In this document: positions 7,120 to 14,839 of the stretch, one piece after another
Position numbering within the stretch: position 1 is the stretch's first letter
Layout of the letters: each line of letters starts with the position of its first letter
Assembly: GCA_934132805.1 (NCBI GenBank)
Contig: CAKPAB010000026.1
Location: 1 to 17,718 of the forward strand
Direction: 5' to 3'
Length of the DNA: 17,718 bases
Origin: an uncultured Clostridia bacterium
GTDB lineage: Bacteria > Bacillota > Clostridia > TANB77 > CAG-508
Made by a program: the position numbers and the translations under genes
The notes under the pieces: generated by a model
What the model was told of the DNA's origin: nothing
The model's input: the letters and a program-made list of their open reading frames with translations, nothing else
Database searches by the model: none

Positions 7120-8061
7120 CTATTTAGTAATTCTTACAACTCCTGACTCTTCTGTAACTCCATCTTCATTTGTTATCTTTACTTCTATTATATTTTCTCC
7201 TGATTGCAATTCTTTTACTTTTACAACATATTGTATCTCATTATAATCAAATTTATCTAAATTTAAAACATATTCTTGATTTTCATCTTGGTTTATTCTA
7301 AATTCTAATTTTGATAATTTTACTTCATCAGATGCTTTTATTACAAAATAAGTTTGAGTTTCATCTGCTGTTACAGATAATTTTGGTTTTGATACACCAT
7401 TTATTTTTTGAACTTTTGTATCTGTATTGTTGTCTTCATCTACTGTAACTACAGTTAATGTATGAAGTCCTTTTATTGCATCAATTTCTTGTTCTATATT
7501 TGTATCATTAATTTGTATAGTTTTTTCTTCTTCTTCATCCCATCTATATGTCATATATGAAATTGTTTTTTCACTACTGCATGTGATTTTTATTTTATTT
7601 CCTGATACTTCAAAATTTATGTTGCTTTCTCTTGTATATTGTTTTTCATATGGTATTTCTTTTCCATCTTCATCTATTATTAATACATGTAATGTATTTG
7701 TTCCTGATGGTACTTTTATTTCTTGTTCTAAATATTTTCCATTATTTCCATTTACTGTTGTTTCTTCTTCATCATTCCATCTGTATTCTAGTTTTGCTAT
7801 ATTTTTTCCATATACAACTTTTAATAATATAGTATCATTTGTTTTGTCTTCTATTGATATTGATGGTTGTAAATTTTCTTCTTGTTGTGTTCTTTGTTTT
7901 TGAATTATTGCATATGCTCCGCTTCCTATAATTAACACACCAAATATTAGCATTGCTATTGCAAAAAATTTTAGTATGCTTTTTATTACTACTGGGCTAC
8001 TACTTTTATTTTTTCCTCTTTTATTGTTTGTTGACATCGTTGTTGAAAGTATTTGATTCAT
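7120..8061 (-). CDS. Membrane-anchored protein with Ig-like repeats
   Basis: 313 aa from the ATG at 8059-8061, which is better spaced from AAGGGAAGAG than an in-frame TTG six bases upstream. The first ~27 residues are basic and Ser/Asn-rich (cytoplasmic), then a transmembrane helix (about residues 28-52, FFAIAMLIFGVLIIGSGAYA), then an exported region of three or more beta-sandwich-like units of about 80 residues. The units share a motif: IAKLEYRWNDEEETTV, ISYMTYRWDEEEEKTI and LSKLEFRINQDENQEY, each followed by a hairpin ending in LHVLIIDEDG, LTVVTVDEDN or IIEVKITNEDG. Such acidic Ig-like repeats suggest a cell-surface scaffold. No catalytic motif is seen. It lies directly downstream of the big adhesin, but with its own promoter and behind a terminator. 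Confidence 0.65.
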   Translation of the reverse strand: MNQILSTTMSTNNKRGKNKSSSPVVIKSILKFFAIAMLIFGVLIIGSGAYAIIQKQRTQQEENLQPSISIEDKTNDTILLKVVYGKNIAKLEYRWNDEEETTVNGNNGKYLEQEIKVPSGTNTLHVLIIDEDGKEIPYEKQYTRESNINFEVSGNKIKITCSSEKTISYMTYRWDEEEEKTIQINDTNIEQEIDAIKGLHTLTVVTVDEDNNTDTKVQKINGVSKPKLSVTADETQTYFVIKASDEVKLSKLEFRINQDENQEYVLNLDKFDYNEIQYVVKVKELQSGENIIEVKITNEDGVTEESGVVRITK

Positions 8062-8099
8062 TTTCAATCTCTTCCCTTCTAAAAATAATTATCAAAGAA

Positions 8100-8128
8100 A
8101 TTATAACATACCAGATTTTAAAAGTAAA
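8100..8128 (-). promoter_or_regulatory. Promoter of the Ig-repeat protein gene
   Basis: Minus-strand TTTACT (8123-8128), 17 nt, then TATAAT (8100-8105). The -10 is preceded by TG one base upstream (TGTTATAAT), an extended -10 form. Confidence 0.7.
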
Positions 8129-8136
8129 TATTTGAA

Positions 8137-8175
8137 TAAAAAGTCGTTAGCAAAAAATCTTGCTAACAACTTTTT
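8137..8175 (-). terminator. Terminator of the adhesin gene
   Basis: GTTAGCAA (8146-8153) and TTGCTAAC (8160-8167) pair around a 6-nt loop, lengthened by A/T pairs on both sides after one mismatch. On the minus strand it ends in GACTTTTTATT and starts about 20 nt after the adhesin stop. Confidence 0.85.
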
Positions 8176-8195
8176 AATCAATATAAAATTCTATT

Positions 8196-11100
8196 TTATA
8201 ATACAAATTTTTTTATTAACACTATTCCTCCAGCTAATGTTACTAAAATTGCAACACCTAATGTTATATATAGCTTTGCAGCACCTGTTGAAACTGATAA
8301 TAATACTGGTGCATCGTCAATGTCGTCTTCTCCTGGAACTTTATTGTTTGGAGTAGAGTCCCTATCAGGTACATGTTTGTCATTATAGTCTTCAGAAATT
8401 TCTGCAGTATTAACCTTTAGACCCATATTGTCTTTACTATTTATCCAAGTTAATGTAACTTCAACATCTGCACTTTCGCCTGGTTGTAATAAAGTATTTT
8501 CTAGTTTTCTTGTGCTAATTACATTATTGCCTTCGTCTTTCCAATCTGGGTTGTCTTCTGCAACAAATTTTAGTCCTTCAGGAATATAGTCTTTAATTTC
8601 TTTTGCATATCCTGCAATATCTCCTTCGTTTGTTACTCTAATTGAATATTTAAATTTAACTGTTAATGAATTTAATTTCTTTCTATTCAATTCTACTTTA
8701 ACAACTTGTTCAGGGTCATCTTCTGGTTTATGTCCTGTTTCTGTTACAGTTTCTTTTCCATTTTCTATTACTATAGCATGTGTTACCCATTTTCTTAATG
8801 CTAAGTCAAATTCTGTTAATTTTACATATTCTTTGTCTTGGTCATCTTCTCCATCAACCCATTTATCTGGTGTTGAGTCGATGTCATCTACTGGATTTCC
8901 ATCTTTATCAGTATCGTCTGTTATTTGTGCAGAGTTTACTAATATTTTATCTGATCCATTTGGCTCTGTTACTTTAAATGCTATTTTTACATCTACATAA
9001 TCTGGGTTTGTGTCTGATATCTCTTTTGTTCCATCAAAAGCTGTTAGTAATGCAGGATTTCCTTTTAATTCAGAGTTTGCTGCCATTCTTGCTTCACCTT
9101 GTTCTTTTGATAAATAATCTGTTGTTAATTTTACTGCATTTTTAACGTCTGTTGTTTCATTACCGTCTTTATCATACATTACCCATCTATACTCTTTGTT
9201 TAAATCATTTTCTGGTAAATATTCAAGTCCATCTGGTATATCATCAGATACTTTTGATGCATATCCATCTATTTCACCTTCGTTAAATACTCTAATTGTA
9301 TATGTAACAATGTCACCTGTTACAACATCTAATGGGTCTTTTGAATGTTCATATGTTATTTTATTATTATCTTTGTCATATTTAACTTGTGGTATTCTTG
9401 TTGTTACATCTGTATTACTTATATTTGTAATAAATTTTCTTAATGCTAAATCGAATTTTTTAACAACTAATTTTTCAAAGTCATCATCATCTTCTTGACC
9501 TGGTATATATTCTCCAGTTTCATCATCTTTGTATGATGGTAAGTCACTATCTGATGGTAATATAACATTATTTTCTTTTGAGTCTCTATCTGTTATATCT
9601 TGTTTGTTTTCATCTTTATATTTTGTTATGTCTGCTATATTTGTTATTACTCCTTCAGCATTTCCTGTTACTTTACACATAATTGGAACTTCTTTATATG
9701 ATAATATTATTTTTTCATCATTGTCTGTTGTTGTTTTTCCTATAAGTTCATTATCTAAATAACTTGTTGTTACTGTTCTACCATCTTCAGATACTTTCCA
9801 TCCATATTTGTCATTAAATTCTCCTTCAACATATTGTAAATATGATGGTAAGTGGTCTTTTATTTCACTTGCATATCCGTCTATGCTTCCTTCATTGTAA
9901 ACTCTTAGCATATATACTACTATATCATTTTTTTCCACTTCTACTGGTGTTTTTGGATGATTATATATTGCTGTTGTTATTAGTTTACCATTTTCATCTA
10001 CTGTATTTAGTTTTGATGTGTCTACAACTGGTGCTCTTGTATATGATCCATCTGAATTCTTCAAATATTCACTATCTTCTATTGTTGTGTCTTTACTTAC
10101 TGCTATAACGAATTTTCTTAATGCTAAGTCAAATGATTTTAATACAACATTGTCATAATCTTCGTCATCTTCATATTTTTTCCAATCTTCTGGTTTTGAA
10201 TCTCTGTCATCTACTGGATTTCCATCTTCGTCTGTATCTCCTGTTATTGCAGCTTCATTTCTGATAACATTGTCTACATCATCTTCTGCTACAACTTTCA
10301 TGTATACAGATATTTCTTTATAGTCAGGATTTTTGTCATTTATTGTATTTACATATCCTTTTGTTTTATCAAATGCTTTTATTAAGTTTGCACCATCTGT
10401 TGTTATTTCTGCACCTTTTCCTTTTGCTAAATAATCTGTTGTAATTAATTCAACTTTGTTTGTATCTTTGTTTACTGTTTTAATATCCCAAATTCCTTGG
10501 TTATATTTTATTGCTTCTTTTTCATCTTCTGATAAAGTTGTATTTGCTTCTAAGTCTTCTCCTTCATCTTCTGACCACATAAATTCTAGTCCATCTGGTA
10601 CATCTTCTGAAATTTCTGAAGCATATCCATCAATTTGTCCTTCATTATATACTCTTAAAGTATATTTAACAATATCACCTTTTTTTACTGATACTGGTGT
10701 TTTATCTAAATCATAGTCAGCTGTTGTTGCTGTTCCATCTGCTAATTTTGTTACATCTACTCCTAATAACCTTTCAGGTACTTTAGTTCCATTTACTTCT
10801 ACAATTCTTTTTACTAATTTTAAGTCAAATTGATAATCTTTTACTTTTACATATAAGTTTCCATCTTCATTTAATTCTACTGTGACATCTTCACCTTTTG
10901 ATGCTGTTATATCATTTCCTTCTGAGTCAACTACTTTGCGAGTAATATTTTTTACTTTGTATGTGTCACCTTCTAATGTTTTTTCAACAGTAATTATAAT
11001 TTTTCCATTAAACTTACAATATTCATCTGGTGCAACTGTTTCTTCTATTGTATATACATCATTTGTTCCTACATTGCTTTCATTTATTTTTACAGAATTT

Positions 11101-12857
11101 GCAATTGTTAATCTTCCTGTAACTTCTTTTGTTACTCCATTAACCACAAATGTTGCTTTACTATTTAATTGTTCTCCATTCTCATCTTGCTTTACTAATA
11201 TTAAATTATATGCACCTTCATTTTGTTTTTTAATTACTAATTTTTCAAAGTCATCATCATCTTGTTGTCCTTTATAATAATTGTTTGAATCTGTTAAATC
11301 TGATTTATTATTATTTCCTATATAATTTGACATATTATCTTTATTTACACTTGGTGTTGTAGAAGGCTCTGAATCTCTATCTTTTCCTTCTTGATTTGTT
11401 ATTGTTAATTTGTCAACTGAATTGTATTCTTCTGAAATCCATGCGACATTAGTCAATACTTTATCATTTTCTGTATTTGGTTGTGCTTCAACTGTACACT
11501 CTAATTCTATTGTGTCTGAGTCTAATGTATTTCCATCATATGCTACTAAATCTTGTGTTCCTGTTGTTGTAAATGTAGCTTTGTTTGTTGAAGCATCATA
11601 TTCTACTGCATAACTATTACCTTTTGTTGATGTTACTGTTCCTGTTGTTTTTAATGTTAAACCTGTTGGTAATTGGTCAACAATTTTTGTTGCTCTTCCA
11701 GCTTTTTCACCTTCATTATAAACTGTTAATTTATATGTAACAACATCTCCTGTTTTTACTACAACTGGGTCTTTTCTATGTTTATATGTTGCTGTTCCTT
11801 CTGTTTCTATTGATGATGTATCTATATTTGGTGTTCTTGTTGAAGCAACTTCAGTTCCATTTACTTTTGTTATGTATTTTCTTAATGCTAAGTCAAATTC
11901 TGTTGTATCTGGTGTTCTTTCTATTAATATTATTGGTTGTGTATTTTGTGATGTTGCATTTGCATATAGTGTAACTTTAGTTCTTGAATTTGCTGTTCCA
12001 TTTTCATATGTTGCTGCATTAGCATTTGCTGTTGATATTAAATAGTTATATAATGCTACTGCTTGTTCTTGTCTTTCTAGTCCTGGTCCAGTTTGTGACC
12101 CTTGAGCATTAAAGTCTAATTCATATGAGCTTAAGCTTGTATATGGTTTGTTTTGTTGTTCCATTTCTTCTGTTCTATAAAATAGCCATGATGTTTTGCC
12201 TTCTCCGAATTGGTCAAATACATCTTTAAATAATGTATCATCATGATTTGTAAAATACCATATAGCCGCTTGTTGAACAGCTTCGATATCACTATCTGTT
12301 ATAAGATATTGGTAACCATCTGTATGTGTATCATCAAGTGCATATATACCAGCTGCATTTAGTAGTGCTGTTCTTTCTGCTTCTGTTGATACATCTTTTA
12401 AGTATACTAAGTCTGTTAATGCTAATAAATTATTATAGTAACCATTATTTACAATTTTTTGTAATACTTCATTTCCAGATGATGCTATTTCGTCTTTTTC
12501 AGTTTTTAAATCATATGAAATAGTATAAACTGCTTTTCTTTCCATATCACTAAAACCTACACCTGATCTTACACAGTAGTAATTTCCTGAAATATATGAA
12601 CTACTAGATAGGTTATTATATTTTACAATTTCCCATATTTTTGTTCCAACTATTTCGTCTGTTGATGATCCATTTGCATATGGGTTAAATATTGCATATC
12701 CCATGTTTTCTGGTGTTGTTCCTTTTCTGTATTCGTTTATTCCAAAATACATTGATGTTTCTAGTGGTGTTTTTGCTTTTACTACATTTGGAATTGTCAT
12801 AACAAGTATTGCTACTACAATGCTTATTATTGCTAAAGTTATTTTTTTCTTACTCAT
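8196..12857 (-). CDS. Thioester-domain surface adhesin with tandem pilin-like repeats
   Basis: 1553 aa from the ATG at 12855-12857, chosen because AGGAGA (12865-12870) precedes it; an earlier ATG lies upstream of that site. Signal peptide at residues 1-28 (SKKKITLAIISIVVAILV then ...VVKAKT). Residues about 35-260 form a thioester (TQXA) domain: Cys95 in YYCVRSG and Gln195 in VQQAAIWYF are the pair expected to form an internal Cys-Gln thioester for covalent host attachment. There follow five beta-rich modules starting FDLALRK or FDLKLVK, each with VYNEG or VFNEG and D[R/I]DS motifs, plus one Cna-B/SpaA-like insert (KQDENGEQLNSKATF to YTIEETVAPDEYCKF). The C-terminus is a membrane helix and KKFVL, with no LPxTG-like sortase signal in front, so it may be membrane-anchored. 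Highly acidic DDxDDFEKLV linkers occur between modules. Monocistronic, with two promoters. Confidence 0.85.
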   Translation of the reverse strand: MSKKKITLAIISIVVAILVMTIPNVVKAKTPLETSMYFGINEYRKGTTPENMGYAIFNPYANGSSTDEIVGTKIWEIVKYNNLSSSSYISGNYYCVRSGVGFSDMERKAVYTISYDLKTEKDEIASSGNEVLQKIVNNGYYNNLLALTDLVYLKDVSTEAERTALLNAAGIYALDDTHTDGYQYLITDSDIEAVQQAAIWYFTNHDDTLFKDVFDQFGEGKTSWLFYRTEEMEQQNKPYTSLSSYELDFNAQGSQTGPGLERQEQAVALYNYLISTANANAATYENGTANSRTKVTLYANATSQNTQPIILIERTPDTTEFDLALRKYITKVNGTEVASTRTPNIDTSSIETEGTATYKHRKDPVVVKTGDVVTYKLTVYNEGEKAGRATKIVDQLPTGLTLKTTGTVTSTKGNSYAVEYDASTNKATFTTTGTQDLVAYDGNTLDSDTIELECTVEAQPNTENDKVLTNVAWISEEYNSVDKLTITNQEGKDRDSEPSTTPSVNKDNMSNYIGNNNKSDLTDSNNYYKGQQDDDDFEKLVIKKQNEGAYNLILVKQDENGEQLNSKATFVVNGVTKEVTGRLTIANSVKINESNVGTNDVYTIEETVAPDEYCKFNGKIIITVEKTLEGDTYKVKNITRKVVDSEGNDITASKGEDVTVELNEDGNLYVKVKDYQFDLKLVKRIVEVNGTKVPERLLGVDVTKLADGTATTADYDLDKTPVSVKKGDIVKYTLRVYNEGQIDGYASEISEDVPDGLEFMWSEDEGEDLEANTTLSEDEKEAIKYNQGIWDIKTVNKDTNKVELITTDYLAKGKGAEITTDGANLIKAFDKTKGYVNTINDKNPDYKEISVYMKVVAEDDVDNVIRNEAAITGDTDEDGNPVDDRDSKPEDWKKYEDDEDYDNVVLKSFDLALRKFVIAVSKDTTIEDSEYLKNSDGSYTRAPVVDTSKLNTVDENGKLITTAIYNHPKTPVEVEKNDIVVYMLRVYNEGSIDGYASEIKDHLPSYLQYVEGEFNDKYGWKVSEDGRTVTTSYLDNELIGKTTTDNDEKIILSYKEVPIMCKVTGNAEGVITNIADITKYKDENKQDITDRDSKENNVILPSDSDLPSYKDDETGEYIPGQEDDDDFEKLVVKKFDLALRKFITNISNTDVTTRIPQVKYDKDNNKITYEHSKDPLDVVTGDIVTYTIRVFNEGEIDGYASKVSDDIPDGLEYLPENDLNKEYRWVMYDKDGNETTDVKNAVKLTTDYLSKEQGEARMAANSELKGNPALLTAFDGTKEISDTNPDYVDVKIAFKVTEPNGSDKILVNSAQITDDTDKDGNPVDDIDSTPDKWVDGEDDQDKEYVKLTEFDLALRKWVTHAIVIENGKETVTETGHKPEDDPEQVVKVELNRKKLNSLTVKFKYSIRVTNEGDIAGYAKEIKDYIPEGLKFVAEDNPDWKDEGNNVISTRKLENTLLQPGESADVEVTLTWINSKDNMGLKVNTAEISEDYNDKHVPDRDSTPNNKVPGEDDIDDAPVLLSVSTGAAKLYITLGVAILVTLAGGIVLIKKFVL
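8790..11897 (-). repeat. Five long tandem modules in the adhesin
   Basis: The module-starting motif FDLALRK (copy 2: FDLKLVK) lies at 11877-11897, 10809-10829, 10113-10133, 9435-9455 and 8790-8810. Periods are about 1068, 696, 678 and 645 nt; the first is longer because a Cna-B/SpaA-like domain is inserted. The copies are diverged at protein and DNA level, so they are old duplications rather than a recent expansion. Confidence 0.8.
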
Positions 12858-12891
12858 AATAATATCTCCTTTTACAAATAACATTTACTTT

Positions 12892-12920
12892 ATTTTATTT
12901 CATTAAATACTTGATGTCAA
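12892..12920 (-). promoter_or_regulatory. Proximal promoter of the adhesin
   Basis: Minus-strand TTGACA (12915-12920), 17 nt, TAAAAT (12892-12897). The transcript would start about 28 nt before the ATG, giving a short leader that includes the ribosome site. Confidence 0.6.
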
Positions 12921-13020
12921 TACCTTTTGTTGCTGTTTTGTGGGCCTCTTTTTTTTGCCTTCTAAGTGGCTACGGATAGTCCTTTTTTGTGAAGTGTTGT
13001 TTTTTTACACTTACATTACA

Positions 13021-13049
13021 ATTATATTACATTTTTGTTACAAAATCAA
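13021..13049 (-). promoter_or_regulatory. Distal promoter of the adhesin
   Basis: Minus-strand TTGATT (13044-13049), 17 nt, TATAAT (13021-13026). It predicts a leader of about 155 nt that carries the hairpin at 12992-13012 and the GC-rich block. Confidence 0.7.
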
Positions 13050-13147
13050 TATTTATGTAAAATGTTTGTTATTTTTTCTAGGGAACTACTAATAGTTTTA
13101 ATGATTTAAGCATATATTTATTATTATCGATAAAATTGGAGGTATAG

Positions 13148-14427
13148 ATGAAAAAATCTTTTTACAAAATCTTTATAATTTTTTTAATTTGCATTTTAGG
13201 AATTTATTCCCATACTTTTGGTGACGATATAGATTATGACACAATAAACATTAATGCAGAGTTATTAGAAGCCGCAACAACAGCTGAACAGGAAATAAAA
13301 ACTCCAGACACTAATTCTAGAGCATGTGTTGTAATTGATAGAAAAACTAGCACTATACTATATGGAAAAAATGAACAAGAAAAGCGAAAAATGGCTTCTA
13401 CTACAAAAATAATGACCTGTTTAATTATAATAGAAAACTGTAATTTAGACGAAACAATAGAAGTCTCACAAAAAGCTGCTGGAACAGGTGGCTCAAGATT
13501 AGGCTTAAAAGTTAATGATAAAATAACAATACGTGACTTGTTATACGGTCTTATGATGCGCTCTGGAAACGATGCTGCCGTAGCACTTGCTGAACATTGC
13601 CGGTCGGTAATCTTGAAGGTTTTGCTGAAAAAATGAATAACAAAGCTTCAGAACTTGGCCTTACTAACACTCATTTTGAAACTCCCCATGGCCTTGATTC
13701 TGATCAACATTATACAACTGCATATGAACTTGCATTATTATCAAACTATGCTTTAAATAATAAGGTTTTTGCAAAAATTGTTGGTACAAAAGATTACACT
13801 ATTTCTATTAACGGCTATCCTAAGCAATTGTCTAATACTAATGAATTACTTGGAAATTTAGATGGTGTTTATGGAATAAAAACCGGATTTACTAATGGTG
13901 CTAATAGATGCCTAGTTACTGCTTGCAAGAGAAATAATATGGATATTATTTGTGTTGTTTTGGGAGCAGATACCAAAAAGTTTAGAACTCAAGATAGTAT
14001 AAAGCTAATAAATTATGTTTTTGATAATTTTAAAAGTGTTGATGTTAATAATCTAGTAAATAAGAGTTTTGAAAATTGGAAAATTAAAAATTTGAGTAAA
14101 ATTGTTCTTAATAAATCTGCTTCTAATAATCTTGATTTATATATATCACCTTCTTCTGATAGTCCTATTTCTTCTGAAAATGCTTGCATTCCTGTTAGAA
14201 AAGATTTGGTTGATGATATTACTATTACTGTGAATTGCCATTTGTTTTTTGATACTCCTATTTCTTTAAATTCTAAATTGGGTTTTATTGATGTTTGTGT
14301 TTCTGATTATTGTAGTTTGGAATATGGTATATATAATGGTTTGGAAGTTAAACATAAGTCTTGGAATGATTATTTTTTTGATTTTTGGAAAAATTATTCT
14401 GACATTTTGAATTATCAATTTATATAA
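13148..14427 (+). CDS. dacF: D-alanyl-D-alanine carboxypeptidase (DacF-like), needs two +1 shifts
   Basis: Penicillin-binding-protein-type serine peptidase (S11) that removes the terminal D-Ala from peptidoglycan stem peptides. ATG at 13148 follows GGAGG. Signal peptide at residues 1-25. Catalytic motifs: STTK (Ser84, Lys87), SGN (139-141) and, after the break, KTG (13879-13887). The frame breaks at two consecutive in-frame CGG codons, 13601-13603 and, after the first shift, 13605-13607. Read straight, the protein ends at residue 162, missing KTG. Skipping both Cs gives HCGGNLEGF, the normal family sequence, and 425 aa in total including the C-terminal PBP5-like domain. A net change of two bases at one place with no other damage over 1.28 kb argues against random decay. 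It is the only plus-strand gene seen here and faces acpP across a shared terminator. Confidence 0.75.
13601..13608 (+). other. Double putative +1 shift site CGGT-CGGT in dacF
   Basis: Codon 152 in the frame of the ATG at 13148 is CGG followed by T. After skipping its C, the very next codon is again CGG followed by T; skipping that C leads into AAT CTT GAA and the frame of the remaining 272 codons. Both skipped sites become GGT (Gly-Gly). Preceding codons are TGC and GGT. Confidence 0.7.
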
Positions 14428-14429
14428 TA

Positions 14430-14456
14430 AAAAACGGGTTTTTTCCCGCTTTTTAT
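14430..14456. terminator. Bidirectional terminator between dacF and acpP
   Basis: CGGG (14435-14438) and CCCG (14445-14448) pair across a T6 loop, flanked by A5 on the left and CTTTTT on the right, so both convergent genes get a stem followed by a T run. It begins 3 nt after the dacF stop. Confidence 0.85.
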
Positions 14457-14466
14457 TTTACAGTAA

Positions 14467-14706
14467 TTAAACATTTTCTTTTATGTATTCAACAACATCT
14501 CCTACTGTTACAACTTTTTCTGCATCACTATCTGGAATTTCTATATCAAATTCTTCTTCTATAGCCATTACTAATTCAACTATATCTAAAGAATCAGCTC
14601 CTAAATCATCAATAAAAGATGCTTCCATTGTTACAGCTGTATCTGCCACACCTAATTGTTCAACAATTATAGCTTTTACTTTTTCTAAAATTTCTTCTGA
14701 ACTCAT
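14467..14706 (-). CDS. acpP: Acyl carrier protein
   Basis: 79 aa, acidic, with the phosphopantetheine attachment motif [10 protein letters not shown] (Ser39). ACP carries growing acyl chains as thioesters in type II fatty-acid synthesis and supplies acyl groups to PlsX, encoded just upstream in the same direction. Length and sequence are typical. ATG at 14704-14706 follows AGGAGGTGA (about 14716-14724). It has its own promoter in the plsX-acpP gap, fitting the need for far more ACP than PlsX. Confidence 0.97.
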   Translation of the reverse strand: MSSEEILEKVKAIIVEQLGVADTAVTMEASFIDDLGADSLDIVELVMAIEEEFDIEIPDSDAEKVVTVGDVVEYIKENV

Positions 14707-14766
14707 TTCTCGAGTTCACCTCCTCTCAAGTTTTCCTTTTGTGTATATATCTTTTTTTATAATACT

Positions 14767-14795
14767 TTTATATTATATGTTGAGATATTTGTCAA
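14767..14795 (-). promoter_or_regulatory. Promoter of acpP
   Basis: Minus-strand TTGACA (14790-14795), exactly 17 nt, TATAAA (14767-14772); leader of about 55 nt ending in a strong ribosome site. Confidence 0.75.
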
Positions 14796-14839
14796 GTATA
14801 TTTATAAATTATTTTTATTTTATACTAGCTGTTCAGTTA

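Larger units (their letters stand above)
12858..13147. other. Divergent intergenic region between adhesin (-) and dacF (+)
   Basis: Contains both adhesin promoters, the leader between them, and a GC-rich block at about 12941-12982 in otherwise A/T-rich DNA. That block can fold into short stems on the minus strand (GGACTA/TAGCC at 12968-12982; GCC/GGC at 12957-12970) but matches no riboswitch consensus I know. A hairpin AAGTGT/ACACTT (12992-12997 and 13007-13012) would be at the very 5' end of the distal transcript. Several TGTAA words surround the distal -10. dacF has GGAGG (13138-13142) before its ATG, but I see no convincing sigma-A promoter for it. Confidence 0.5.

Noticed and set aside
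8196..12857. Several open frames on the + strand opposite the adhesin
   Set aside because: They are low-complexity Leu/Ser/Phe-rich antisense shadows of an A/T-rich gene, without ribosome sites or family resemblance.
12941..12982. Possible cobalamin or c-di-GMP riboswitch in the adhesin leader
   Set aside because: A GCCACT word recalls the B12 box and the gene type would suit c-di-GMP control, but the remaining conserved core elements of either class are missing.
1083..14427. Simple sequencing-error or pseudogene explanation for the four shifts
   Set aside because: Not excluded, but disfavoured: all four extra bases are C, all lie directly before in-frame glycine codons, two are adjacent, no compensating or further lesions exist, and other genes with many GG words are intact. 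Raw reads would decide.
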